Shown in pieces: positions 31,256-43,048 of a stretch of DNA of 64,000 nucleotides; position 1 is the stretch's first letter; each line of letters starts with the position of its first letter. This DNA comes from Triglochin maritima (Eukaryota; Streptophyta; Magnoliopsida; Alismatales; Juncaginaceae): the NCBI GenBank assembly GCA_963682175.1, contig OY821777.1, positions 16,884,001 to 16,948,000 of the forward strand. Reading direction: 5' to 3'. Made by a program: the position numbers and the translations under genes. The notes under the pieces were generated by a model. It saw nothing but the letters and a program-made list of their open reading frames with translations. It searched no databases and was not told the DNA's origin.

Positions 31256-33253
31256 TCACGGACGATCGAGACGAATTAGACTGACGACCCCTGCTCCCAC
31301 TACTGCCAGACCGACACGGTCCCTGCTCCCACTACTGCCAGACCGACCACGACCTCGCTCAGCATACTCGAAGGCACTCGGGTCCCGACGTGTCGACTTT
31401 CCCCTAGGTCGACCTCGTACCTTAGTATTTTCTTCGGGTTCTCCATAGTTCGACTGATCGGAGTGTAACTGTTCGTATAAAATACGAGAGGCACTATGAA
31501 TTACTGCAGGGTCGCTCTCCGAGATCTCATCCACTAGCTTCCGAAAATGTTCGACGTCTTGTGCTGACTGATCAACAAACTCTAACATCTGGACTCCTTC
31601 TCCGATAACAAGTGTTTTCCAGAATGGATGAATCTGCTCTAAATAAATTCCATCACCTGACGCCAAATACTCGTACATGGTACATGCACAAGGAATCCCA
31701 TGTGTTGTCAGGAAAACACACCCACAACGATATTCAATTTCATCACTTAAGTCTTGCATTCTCTTCAACTCCTGAGTCATTAACGACAAGCAGTGATGCG
31801 AAACTCGGCCATTTATATGCCGAAACAAAGGACCTATGTAATGTGCCAAATTTCGACGTCTCAAATCTTCAAGAAAGTTCCGAATATTCGTCAGCTGCAT
31901 TTCAATAGACGAGTTCACGCAGTCGAAAAGAGTGTCGAGAGCGACAATCAATGTAGTGATCCACTCTTTCAGAGCCGAATGTGCACTTTCCACCCTGCAG
32001 TTCGTAGTGTTGCCAAAATGACAAACTTGATTCGTCCAATTCAACATGAATTTTTCCTTATGCACCAACCACGTGTCTTTCACATACTTCGTCAGCACTG
32101 GCCAGGAGTTGTAAGAATCTTTCAGATTACGGACTGTTCTATCATAATCCGTCTGTGAATCAGAAAGCATGGCTCTCCTCCACCTTCCACGCCTAAAACT
32201 CTCTGCAAGCTGCTTCTCCTTGCCGAATACGTGGTATGCGTACTTGTACACGTCTTTGTTGATATGCCAGGTGCATAGTAAATGAGCAGACTCAGGAAAA
32301 ACCTCTGCCACTGGTCGCATCAGACCCATCTCCCGGTCCGTAATTATTGCTGTCAGGCTAACAATATCCAATAACAGATCTCGCAACCTCTCCAACACCC
32401 ACCGGTAACTAGACTCGGTCTCATCCTGCAAAATCACATATCCGACGAGGAAATTCATGTTTGTTGGAGTAACCCCAACCATCTCAAACAAAGACATCTT
32501 GTACTTGTTCGTCTTATACCTCGAATCCATACAGATTACGAATGGGTATGTACGCAACAACTGAACTGAAGTCGGATGTGCCAAAAATGTGTAAGTCAAT
32601 ACATTAGTTTCTTCATCTGCCACAATCCAATGCAAATACTTATGCTGCACTGCCTCCCTGAGAAACTGCTGCGCGGGATTCCTGTCTTTAGATTTCGTCC
32701 TCCTCATGTACTCTCTAAAGTTATAAATGTGTCTTTGATTCGGATTATCGTCCGGGAATTTCTTCTTTACCGCCAACAAAATGTTACGGGGTCTTGCTTG
32801 TGCCTCTGTCATATCACGAACAATTTGCTTTGCCCCAGCACTAAGTCCGCTGACCTGTCGGTGACCCTCTGAATAAACTGCCAATGGGTGGTTGTGCTGC
32901 CCATAGATGCTACTAGAAACAATGACCCGTCCATCACGATCTCGTCGCTCCACCACTTTTACCAAAAACCGACAACCGCAACCTTTTCTTTTCGTATTCT
33001 TTCGCAGTGCAATACTCGTATCACGAGAACTCATCTCACGTCTGCGATCACATCTGAGGTAACAATCCATCCGGTTATCTGCTTTTGGTTTGTATGATGA
33101 TATAACCAAAAAATATCCGGCTGCTAGTGCAACTTGTTTCGCCCATATACAAGTTTCCTCGATTGTTGTAAATATTTTTTTACTGTCAGAAAGCTCACTG
33201 TAATCTACTCCATCACCACCGAAATCTTGCAACGGATCTTTGTTGATATACAA
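31256..33253 (-). CDS. MULE (MuDR-like) transposase, main exon
   Basis: 665 open codons on the minus strand. The N-terminus is a FAR1/WRKY-GCM1-type zinc DNA-binding domain (CYLRC...KGCGCRFLV...YGQHNHPL). Then comes the MULE catalytic domain with MDSRYKTNKYKM (first Asp), TDREMGLM (second Asp), CTWH and NCRVESAHSALK (likely Glu). A SWIM-type zinc finger follows (CGCVFLTTHGIPCAC), then a basic tail with RGRPRGKS, an AT-hook-like core. There is no ATG at the left edge of homology; the 5' exon, seen in copy 2 at 61189, is lost, so the gene is 5' truncated. Near 31290-31330 a short tandem duplication shifts the frame just before the intron to the OTU exon. Confidence 0.88.
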   Translation of the reverse strand: MYINKDPLQDFGGDGVDYSELSDSKKIFTTIEETCIWAKQVALAAGYFLVISSYKPKADNRMDCYLRCDRRREMSSRDTSIALRKNTKRKGCGCRFLVKVVERRDRDGRVIVSSSIYGQHNHPLAVYSEGHRQVSGLSAGAKQIVRDMTEAQARPRNILLAVKKKFPDDNPNQRHIYNFREYMRRTKSKDRNPAQQFLREAVQHKYLHWIVADEETNVLTYTFLAHPTSVQLLRTYPFVICMDSRYKTNKYKMSLFEMVGVTPTNMNFLVGYVILQDETESSYRWVLERLRDLLLDIVSLTAIITDREMGLMRPVAEVFPESAHLLCTWHINKDVYKYAYHVFGKEKQLAESFRRGRWRRAMLSDSQTDYDRTVRNLKDSYNSWPVLTKYVKDTWLVHKEKFMLNWTNQVCHFGNTTNCRVESAHSALKEWITTLIVALDTLFDCVNSSIEMQLTNIRNFLEDLRRRNLAHYIGPLFRHINGRVSHHCLSLMTQELKRMQDLSDEIEYRCGCVFLTTHGIPCACTMYEYLASGDGIYLEQIHPFWKTLVIGEGVQMLEFVDQSAQDVEHFRKLVDEISESDPAVIHSASRILYEQLHSDQSNYGEPEENTKVRGRPRGKSTRRDPSAFEYAERGRGRSGSSGSRDRVGLAVVGAGVVSLIRLDRP

Positions 33254-33267
33254 TAGATGTCCTTTCT

Positions 33268-36200
33268 TAGTGTTATTTCAATGTGAGTATTACGTAGAAT
33301 ATATTTTTTCTACAATATCCATTTTCTACAATTGAATCATTGTACAAATTCTCTTCCAGAGAATGTTCAAACTTTAGGTCGAAAAATAATATATTTTGAT
33401 TGAAGAAGTTATATGTACACGCTTACTTGTTTCTTCATATAGTGATCTTTTCAAAAATTGTATAGTGCATCTTTTGATTCTTGTCATCATATAATATATT
33501 TTGTCATATTAGTCCTTCAGGGACTCTCATATAAGTACCAATATTAAATGACTTACGACATATCTTATATGCATATCATATTGATCATGTAACAAAACGT
33601 ATTATCAATATTACGAGAGAATGAGTAACATCACGATGGATGTTGGGTCCTACGAATACCCTTATATTACTCCTCGCTTTATAATGTATCACATGTTTTT
33701 CTGATTTCTATTTTTTATCCTTCAGGGATATAATTTCAGAAATCAGGACAACAAGTCCAAATAGTATATTTATTCAGCGAGTTTATTATATATTGTTCGC
33801 CTTCTTTTGTTTATATCAAATACGAATGTTTCTGACATTCTTATAATATCATAGGTTTTGGAACCATTTTTCTTTTCTTGAGATAACTTGCTATTAAGAA
33901 GGCGAATGAATTGTCGACAATAATTTTAATAATTATTTAATATCTCTCGTATCAACATATATAGTTGATTGCAAGTTTTATGTCAATAATAATCAAATCT
34001 TCATCGTTTCCCAAAATTTTAGGATTTGACCGTTATGTATCCCTGTAATTTCATTAATCTTTTGTTTAGCAGCTGCATTTATTTTTACGGGTTTATATTC
34101 TTCAGGAATAACCTCTTCAGGAGGTGCAATGAGAGTGACTAACTTTTATTTCATTTTCACAAATAATATATGTTATGGTCCACGCTTCTGGCGTTGGTTG
34201 AGCTCAAATATATTTTATCATGTGGAGATCTCCACTTTATATTATGTGGTTTATGTCTAGTAATATTAGGCTTAGTCTCTCTTTTGTGATCAATAAAAAT
34301 GTATGACAATTACTTGCTAGATATTGCAAGATAATGATTTTATGAACTTCAGGTTCAATCATACTTGTACGTATATTCTCTTATGAACTTCAGGTTCAAT
34401 ATAGTACATTTTCTTGACATTCTTTAAGCTTCTAGCTTCTCCCCCTAATGTCAGAAAATGTACATTATATATATATAATTATTGGATTGGATAATAAAAC
34501 TTAATACTCCAGGAGCTTTAAATCGCAAGAGGGAAACAATTTATTCATTATTGTACACGTAAAATAGGGGAAGATTCATAACATGATGTATATCAACCAT
34601 AAAAATTAATGAATAATATTAGCAGGTATATATGCACATTAATGTATCATGTATAAATTTGAAGATCCCATAATGATCAATATTGAGAGATATTTTAAAA
34701 AAACAAAGTGACTCTCATTTTATTGTGCAAATTGGTTAACAAATTTGACCTCATTTTGGTCGTGATAGTAGAAAGAAAATTATCTAAAGCTTCACAAAAA
34801 CAATACCAATGACGACATCCATAATTAATATAAGATATGATTTTATTTAGGCACTTCTGGGCATGTTTCGTCTCGTTGATGCCATCTTTATTTCATACTT
34901 CTTATTTGCACAAAATTTAGTCCACTGCTTATGCTCTTTTTTTCACGAACTTTGTAGTGTGTACTTCCGGCACACCAAAAAAAATGTATCGTGATTTTCC
35001 AACTCTCATGACCTTCAATAATCGGTGATGGATAACCCAAAAGAGTATTGGGTCATTAATTTGTAAAGTGATCAATAATTTTTTTTTCTTTTACTACTAA
35101 TCTCTATATATCTATGAACTTCTGGTCATAGGATTTGATTTAGAGATCGACGTGCATTTTTACTCTATTAGCTATTTGCACGTCGTTTAGATGGTCATAT
35201 GAATCTTTCACGGATTATCATAGAATTTCATAACCCTTTTTAAATGAATAATCTCTAAATCTTTGTATAGTAGCATTTTATGAATATTAAGATATCCGCC
35301 TTCTGGGCAAATGCATATCATTTTCAATAACAATGATCAAAAGATATTCTCCTTGTGGGCCAATACATATCATTTTCAATAACAATGATCACTTGTAACT
35401 TGGTAATTTGAATTCCACTATAATACAATACATTTTATTATATATATACATCTATCAAAATGAAAATTATGTACTCACGAGATGAATGCTTGTAATCGTT
35501 GTGAATGAGCATGTGATGCATGAAAATTAACAAGTAATAATTGCATGTTTGAACAACTTTACAAATACTCTTTCAATCAACATGATACTAAGAATTCATA
35601 TAACTTATACTAAGCAAGTGAATCAATACAAAGTTGTATGATATATATATATATATCATTCAATTTTAGAAGTACTACTAAATATGTAACTATTTATTTT
35701 CATGTTTCATTGGATCGAGAAATCATGGAATTTTGATCAATAACTCGATGTTTTGTCCAACCACAAAAATAGATATGAGATTAAATCATAATACTTTTAT
35801 ATCATTTTAACAAATAGGATAGTAAAAGAAAATTACAACATCCTCTTTATCTTGATTTGATGCCTTTTTTTTCTCTAGTCATTGATATTTTAAAAGACAA
35901 TGGGTTGGGTTCAACATCCATAATCCATGATAAGGCGTCATTCTTATCCAAGATGTCAAGTATGAAGTTAAAAGTCGTAACATACAATTATTAAGTATAA
36001 TTGGTACATGCAACTTATTACCCCCTTTTTAAACTCATATACATTGTAAATATCAAGCAAGTGAGTCTATAAAAAGCCACATGAGGTAGAACTCATTTCC
36101 CCCATTTTTAGCACATTATAAATATTTTAGATTTATAAGAATCTTAAACCCAAATATCATTCACAACCATATTTCAAATCAAGTTTCAAAGACTCTAAAA

Positions 36201-37098
36201 AATATCATCCTTCCATATTTTGATTAATATCATAATGAAATCCGTTTAATGTCAATTGCAGTTAATAATATTTCTTTTTGGGAACATAATATTTAAGCAG
36301 TCTGTAGGTATTGCAATTTTAAAAAAAACTTATAAAGAAAATAAGTATATAATTCAATGACCATGTTGTAACCATAAAATGGAGTTTTAAACACTCAAAT
36401 CAGAGTTCTATTGGAGAAAGACAACATCAAAGAAGAATTAGAAAGTTTTCTCATTTGTAAACTTAAGAACTCTGAGATTATATTATAATATTGTAATACC
36501 AATATATTATGCACCAGAGGCACCAAAACTAAAGAAAACTGAGATTTGAAACCATGCACCGATAAAATTGATCTTTGACGACATATATTTATATACACCA
36601 AGTGAAGAACTAAAGCTAGGTAAAACAATGATTTAAAATACCTGCCTTGAATATTGTTCAAATTAAGGTGCAAATAAGTTGTACATGTACTCATAAACTC
36701 GTGGATCTACAACGAGCAAACTGAAAACGGATTTCTTGATTTATTGAGACATGTGAAAAAACCTTTAAAAATACATGAATTATAAAATCTCAATTAACTC
36801 TCTCTTTTTCATTAAGGGAATCAAGAATAGAAAATGTTAAAGTACAATAGTAGATTTACATATAACATGAATAATATTGTGAGCAAGAAATATTCCAAAT
36901 AAAATATTGATGTGTGACATGACTAATTGTCAACACAATTCAGAAATCATCAATTACTTGCATAAACAAAAGCATGCATGAGAAAACACTGAAATATATA
37001 AAATCTCAAAACAATAACCTTTTTTGTTGAGAAATTACCAAGATTATAATCAGCTCATGCTCCGGTCGATCATACAAGAAACTATCGTGCTGATAACG
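33268..37098 (-). mobile_element. Decayed interior of a minus-strand LTR element
   Basis: 3.8 kb of AT-rich DNA with no usable ORF. It lies downstream, in minus orientation, of the LTR at 37099-37329. A few minus-strand phrases look like eroded coding sequence (for example APPEEVIPEEYKPVKINAAAKQK near 34060-34140). Scattered CTTCAGG/CTTCTGG motifs (at least ten, 33.5-35.4 kb) are unexplained. It joins the MULE copy 1 breakpoint on the left. Confidence 0.45.
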
Positions 37099-37329
37099 TG
37101 TTGTAAAACAAACAATCTAAAGAAGAAAATATTGGACAGAAGAGAGATATGTATTTCCTTTTCTTATCACTAAATATGTACAATAGTCCCCTATATATAA
37201 GGTGAGGATGTAGTAGGAGTTACAACCAAAATAAATGGAATTACACCATATTAACAAGAGTAAAATCTACTTAAGCTATTGGGGGTTAATGAAGGTGAAT
37301 CATCCACAAAACCTTTGGAATTCTCAACG
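37099..37329 (-). repeat. Copia-like 5' LTR, minus strand
   Basis: Read on the minus strand it has a TATA box (TATATATAGGGG near 37190) and ends TTTTACAACA, followed by CGTTATCAGCACG, a phrase I associate from memory with sequence after plant copia LTRs. The outer end is eroded (CTCAACGA on plus). No matching 3' LTR is in the window. Confidence 0.55.
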
Positions 37330-39259
37330 ATTTTTTTCTTGATTGTTTGTAACTAGTTTTGATTAAAATGAAAAATGAATTGATTTTTTGTATTTAGCTT
37401 TGATCAAATAATAACCTGCAAAATCCACTCCGCCCCGCCTAGTTCGCCCATAGGCAGGGTGGGTAGCGGGATTTTTTTTTTGGCCCCACCTTGCTTCCCA
37501 ACTTAACTTAGGCAGGCGAGGTGGGTAGTTGTGGGGCAAAAACCCACCCCACCCCGCTTACACCCGTAGAGGTAGAAAGAATTAAAATAATACATACACG
37601 ATCGTGTACTTTGATACATGAAAACGAATAATACACGATTGTCACACGTAATATATACGAGTACTCTCTATGCATATATATATATTTAGTAATTTACATT
37701 AGGTTGAAGTTACTTTATTTATAGCAACAACTTCTTTCGAGTCTACACATAAGATTGAGCACTTGCCCATGAGGCCTGTTGAAAAGGCCAGTCATCCCCA
37801 AATTGTCCATATTGAAAAGGCCACAGAAAAGTTACTGACCTAAAGTCATCAACAACCAACAAGTGTTTAGGAAATCAAATCAGATCGGCCACTTTAACAG
37901 GATGAACAATGAATCGGTGGTTAAACTGTACAGTTCTAGTCTCTAAAAAACCGACTAACCTATTAAACCGCTGAGAACCGGATCAAACCAGCAAAAGAAG
38001 ACCAACTGAACCAATAAAACCGGAACAAAGCAGTTAACCGAACCGACCGATTCACTATTTTTTTTATTTAAATCCTAACGAAATTTGAACTCAAAGTCTA
38101 TTGAACAAATACACAAAAGACAACCCCACAATCATTGTACCATTAAATATTTGTTTCTTGTTGCAATAAATATTATAATATCTAGATAATACATAACTTT
38201 TAATAGAAACTCAAATAATTTTTATGCTTATGTAATAAACTCGTATGTTATTGGAAAAAGTAGATATTGGAGTTAATGTTAGCGAAAAAATTAATGTATT
38301 CAAACTTATTTATATGGTGAAAGTGTACAAGTATATTTAGAAGAAGAAAAAAACGAAAATGCGGTTTAACCCAGTTTTATCTAGTTGAACCCGATTAACA
38401 CCCGAAAACATACTTTGATTTCTATTGCACTCTTAGCATGAAGCTTGCCTTGCCTTTTGTAGACCAATGTCCAAACTATTTTCAGACTACTGAATGATAA
38501 CAAAAATTCACCTAAATCGAACTTCTTCAACGAGCAATAACTTTGATTTTTATCGCATTCTAGGACCTATATTTTCAGGAAATTGTTGTTGATCACCAAA
38601 AATATATTTTAAAAGGTCATATTTCTTATTTTTAGTGAATAGGTAAATTTCAAATATTTGACACTTGAGAACAGATCATGTGACATAACAAATTACTATA
38701 TGCACACATGAATACAACAAAAATGCATGTGCTTGTATAAGTTCAAGATCATCTTTAAACTGGTTAAATCTACCAAGATTAACTAAGCCTTTTAACTATA
38801 CTGGCATACTTGCCAATTATCACAAGCTGAGCATGTAATTAAGTATGCCACTGTGTCAACAATTGATTCCAATTTTTTTGGAAAATGCAATAAAGTCGAA
38901 ATCTACAGCATCTAAATGAAGATATCAATCATTATGTATAAGATAAGATCTAGTCTAAGGAATAGTTGGCCATCGGATTTACAAGATCAAGGGAAAGTTC
39001 AATCAAGATATTACCCGAAAACAGACTTTTAAGTCGTTCATATAATACAACAGGAAGTGTTCAGATAAATATTAGCAGTAAATATACATCCAGCAATCAG
39101 CATCTCTTGCATCTCTTACAACATGGCCTTCTTGAAATAACCAACCCAGTCTATATTACAACTTCGATGCGTTCTGCAACCTGTCAGCTGCTTTATTTCC
39201 CAGGATGAGAATCAGCAACTATGTATGTTTGGATGCGTGCATTTGCTAGTCGGCAGTCA
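37330..39259. other. Intergenic, repeat remnants
   Basis: No gene. 37420-37570 is a G/C-rich block (ccgccccgcc...acccaccccaccccgc) like the end of a hAT-type MITE. 37910-38060 holds degenerate AACCGG repeats. The part from 38400 to the WRKY stop (39260) includes the 3' UTR of that gene; I cannot place its polyadenylation site. Confidence 0.5.
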
Positions 39260-42200
39260 TCACGGACCCATGAGTAAACTTCCAATATTAACCTGATAAG
39301 GGTTAGATGGATGGTTTAGTGGCGACGGTTTGAAACTAAAACCCTCTCCCTTTTCTTCACTTTGCCCGAATTGAACCATTCCAGTACTAGAGCTTCCGTA
39401 GAAGGCTGGAACAGGTGGGGCTTGAAGCAAGAACGGGCTATAACCATTATTGGCCATATGGTTCTGGGATTGCTGGATATGGTCTGCTCTAGATGTTTGT
39501 TGAGCATCATCAGATCCTTTTTTGGGTCTAGGACTGAGGCCAAGGTCGAGACTAACGGACTCACTTTCTTCTAACGGATTATACTGGTGCGGAATAGAAA
39601 ATGTGCTCTCATAAGTCATTGGCAGACTGCTATAAGATGCTGGAATTGGAGCACATCGAGGAACACTATCAGTTGTAGACATTGATGCGGCGGTGTCGTG
39701 GCTGCTAGTCCTTGCAGCTGGTACATCGTGGTTATGTTTTCCCTCGTAAGTGGTTATAACTGCTTTAGGATCATGTGCTGCCCTCTCAACATGCTTCCTA
39801 ACAGGACAGCCAATGTTTGTGCATTTGTAGTAACTCCTGGACAACGATGTAATGGTCAAAACAACAAAGCAAAATGTACTTCACAAATCAACAAAGTTTA
39901 TTACCAATCACGGCAGCAAATAGCAAATTTTAGTTGTGACGTGCTATCTGAGACAATGAAGGTAAAATATGACAACAGAATATGTAGCATGTGTCAAGCA
40001 TGCCAAAGATGCAAAATGTATCATCTTCAATGCACAATGCATGACAATAAAATTGCATCATGCAAAGCAATCTCCATTTAAGATTACAAGTTTCGTGAAC
40101 TATACCAAACTATATGAAGTTGTGCAACATTACTACAACATTGTCAATGCACTTGCCGCATAGGACATTCCAGGGGCATTTGTTAACATAAACAGAAACG
40201 ATCCCAGCACTACACTATGGACTGATGTGCATCTTACATTCATATAATATACCAAAGAAATCGAAAATCTTGATCATCATAGAGCAGTTATCACAGTCAA
40301 ATGTAGGAAGGTCAAACAGAACAAGGCAGTGGTAGAATCTGAGGAAGTCAGGGAACCCCAGCAGGGCATAGCAAGAGTTTTTATATATTTATTTACAAGG
40401 ACAACAGGAGTTTAGAAACCAAACAAAATTCTGGTCCGTGAGATATTTTTGAAGAACAAAGCAACAAAGTAGTAGGAAATTTTCCATTTCCATGGGAGCG
40501 GCAATAGAATGAGACCTTCCATGTTATGGATCCAGAACGTTGCCAAAATGTAGCTTCTATGTGCTACCCAACAGAACTACATATCATAATAGCCATCATA
40601 CTTTCTCAAAATTACAACAAAATTTTAATAGTGCAGGGTCCAGAGCATTTCTCAAGACTGTCTATGAGAAGCTATAATGTTTAAGTAGGATTCCAACTCG
40701 TTAATGAATATCTAACTTCAAGCAAACTGGCAAAGCAATCATAACTAATAATAAAATAAGATTCTCCTAACAAAATCTGAACAATTCTCCTAACAAAATC
40801 TGAACACAGAATATTCCACGGGTTGGGATTCCCTTTAGCAACCTTAAAAAATAAAATAAGATTCTCCTAACAAAATCTGATAACAGAACATACCTCGGGT
40901 TAGGATTCCCTTTAACAACCTTTTGCCCATACTTTCGCCAACGATAACCGTCATCCAAGATATCAACTTCACTCAGAGTTTGTACCACAACACGTGGTTC
41001 TCGGTTTATTTTACCCATTTGATTCACATCAACAACAGCAGCATCTGTTCTCCTGATGAAGTTGATAAATGTTGTTCAAGGTTATGAAATGAAGACAATA
41101 AATATCAAACCCTGAAATCAATAGAAAAAAAAGGAACCTTCTTTTTGACTCTGGATCATCATCACCAGTGATATCACCAACATTATTGAATTGTACACCT
41201 GAGCCGTCCACATCTTCGCCGCTCACAGAGGGAGGGCACAACTCAGGAGTACCATTTGGATCAACTTCATGACACCCTTGACCACCCCCCTTTGATTTAG
41301 CTGCAAAGTAAATACATCACTTTTAGTTATTTTTCAGTACAATTACATGAAAGAACTTGAGAAGTTTTGTTTTTGCAAGAAAAAGGTTCTGACCATCTTC
41401 TGTGCTAACCAAAGAAGAAAAGTTATCAACTCTTTCTTCTTGCTGGCTGGAGATAGCTGAGCCAGCTGATGATCGACGGGCCAGCTGAGGTTTAGGATGG
41501 TCGTGACTACCTTTATAGATGATTTCTGTGATCTGACCGTCATGAGAACGCTCCAGCTGTTTTTTCACTTGACAGTTGGGATGTGTGCATTTATAGTAAC
41601 TTCGAGGAAATTCACTTCCTTTGACATGCTTCTGCCCATACTTTCTCCAGTTATACCCATCTTCTGATGACTTATCGAGAGAAGAATCCCGTTCTTTCTG
41701 ATCGCCTCGTATTGTTTGGCAACCATCATCTGGATCTTTTTCTTGTTGTGATTCACTGGAAGTAATTCCTGCAGGTAGAACAGCCCCTGAAATTGCTATT
41801 CCACAAACTTGATTTGGAGCAGAGACGGACAAAGTGAGCTCATGTGACATGACACCAACATTTTCAGCTTGAGTAAAACATGTTGAAGCAAACAGCTGAG
41901 GCTGGGATTGACCATGAGCTTGCACAAATTGCTGATACTGTTGTTGAGAGCCAAAATAAGTCTTGAGGGAAAATGGAATTTAAAAATATCACTAACTAAA
42001 TCAATCCACCAGTTTTCTTACAAATGCTTATAATTATATATTAGCTTGAGACAAAAAATTTAGTGGACATACTCATCTTGTGAGAACATCATACGATCAC
42101 ACAGAATAAAATTGCAATTTCTGAGACCAACATAACAAAAGGCAATATCAAACAAGAGAACAAGAATATACCATAGTCCCTCTGGGCGATCCAGAACCTA

Positions 42201-42865
42201 AGCATGATTTGGTATAAGGCTTGAATTCAAAGTCCGTGGAGCTTCCTTCCTCGTACGTACTGCCATTAGAGCTTTCTTTGGGGGAAGATATTGTATCTGA
42301 ACCAACACTGCAATGAAGATTTGAGATCATGGCGAATGTACCAGTAGTTGGAGATGGTTCTGCCTGAAACAAATTACACCAAATTACCGATATGTTTCTT
42401 GCTATTTCTTTCACTAGATTCTAAAATAAGTAACAACATCCAGGCATCACACCAAAATACTCATATTAATCAAAACTAGCTCAATCGAATTTAAATCATA
42501 ACATGAAGCATCAGAATCAATCAGTCTAGCCGTAATCCCGAAAACAGCAATCAATCCCTCAAGCTACAAAATAAAAAATCACCCATTTCTTACACTCATA
42601 TTCAACATCAAATCATCCACATAACCTCCTCAAACAAAACAAAAAAACAGATCCATAAAGAACCAAGATTTTCCTCGACCTTGACGTTTGTGAGAAGCAC
42701 CGGAGAATCGAGGAAGGAGGTGGGGCTGAGGCCGGGGGGGATGGTAAGGCACGGGGAGCGGGAGATCGGGAGCCGCGCCGGGGACATGGCCTTGTACTTG
42801 GCCCCACCGGCTCCGGCCAGAGAGGCGATCCGCGGGTCGGATCGGGTGGGAGTGCGGTCGGGCAT
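39260..42865 (-). CDS. Group I WRKY transcription factor (WRKY20-like), six coding exons
   Basis: Exons on the minus strand by GT-AG reading and homology: 42865-42680, 42363-42172, 41961-41394, 41300-41138, 41052-40894 and 39836-39260, giving 1845 bases and 614 codons. It has an N-terminal conserved SP-rich block ([24 protein letters not shown]), two WRKYGQK domains (about residues 231 and 408), each followed by a C-C-H-H zinc ligand set, and an NLS-like SKRRR (about 367). The last intron (1057 bp) splits the C-terminal WRKY domain at the Arg before SYYKC, the conserved position. The protein binds W-boxes (TTGACY) in the nucleus. The nearest relative I recall is Arabidopsis WRKY20. An in-frame ATG at 43048 could add 61 residues; I prefer 42865, where family homology begins. 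Confidence 0.93.
40784..40844 (-). repeat. Intronic duplicate of the exon 5 / intron 5 boundary of the WRKY gene
   Basis: Tandem copy of 40862-40922, with about 85-90% identity by eye. It repeats the coding phrase for VAKGNPNP and the splice site region, but the donor GTATGT has become GAATAT. A further partial copy of the intronic part (ttctcctaacaaaatctga) lies at 40762-40783. Confidence 0.85.
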
Positions 42866-43001
42866 GTCTAGGGTTTGGAGGGAGGAGAAGGAGAGGAGTG
42901 GGGGTGCAGGAACTATAGAAGTACTAGTAGGGGGTGTGGGACGTGATTTCGGGAGTAGGGGAGGGGTACTTTCGGGATTCGAGGCCACCGTAGGCGTAGA
43001 G

Positions 43002-43007
43002 TTGACT
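43002..43007 (+). promoter_or_regulatory. W-box upstream of the WRKY gene
   Basis: TTGACT, about 137 bases upstream of the chosen start codon, in the promoter or 5' UTR. WRKY genes often respond to WRKY proteins, so auto- or cross-regulation is possible. A hexamer alone is weak evidence. Confidence 0.4.
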
Positions 43008-43048
43008 TTTTTGTTCTTTTCTTTTTCCTTTGGTTCGCAACTTTGCAT

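Larger units (their letters stand above)
27455..33267. mobile_element. MULE copy 1 with PMD gene facing a transposase-OTU gene
   Basis: The left terminus (27455-27510) matches the left terminus of the inverted copy 2 (61044-61099), which lies on the transposase side there; the two ends of the element therefore carry the same terminal inverted repeat. Genes converge: PMD pseudogene on plus, transposase with OTU exon on minus. The transposase-side terminus is missing here; homology to copy 2 stops at about 33253-33267. The layout is that of maize MuDR (two convergent genes driven from the terminal repeats), with PMD in place of mudrB. Confidence 0.85.

Noticed and set aside
36395..36694. 99-codon minus-strand ORF
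   Set aside because: Leu/Ile/Ser-rich product of AT-rich DNA inside a decayed element; no motif.
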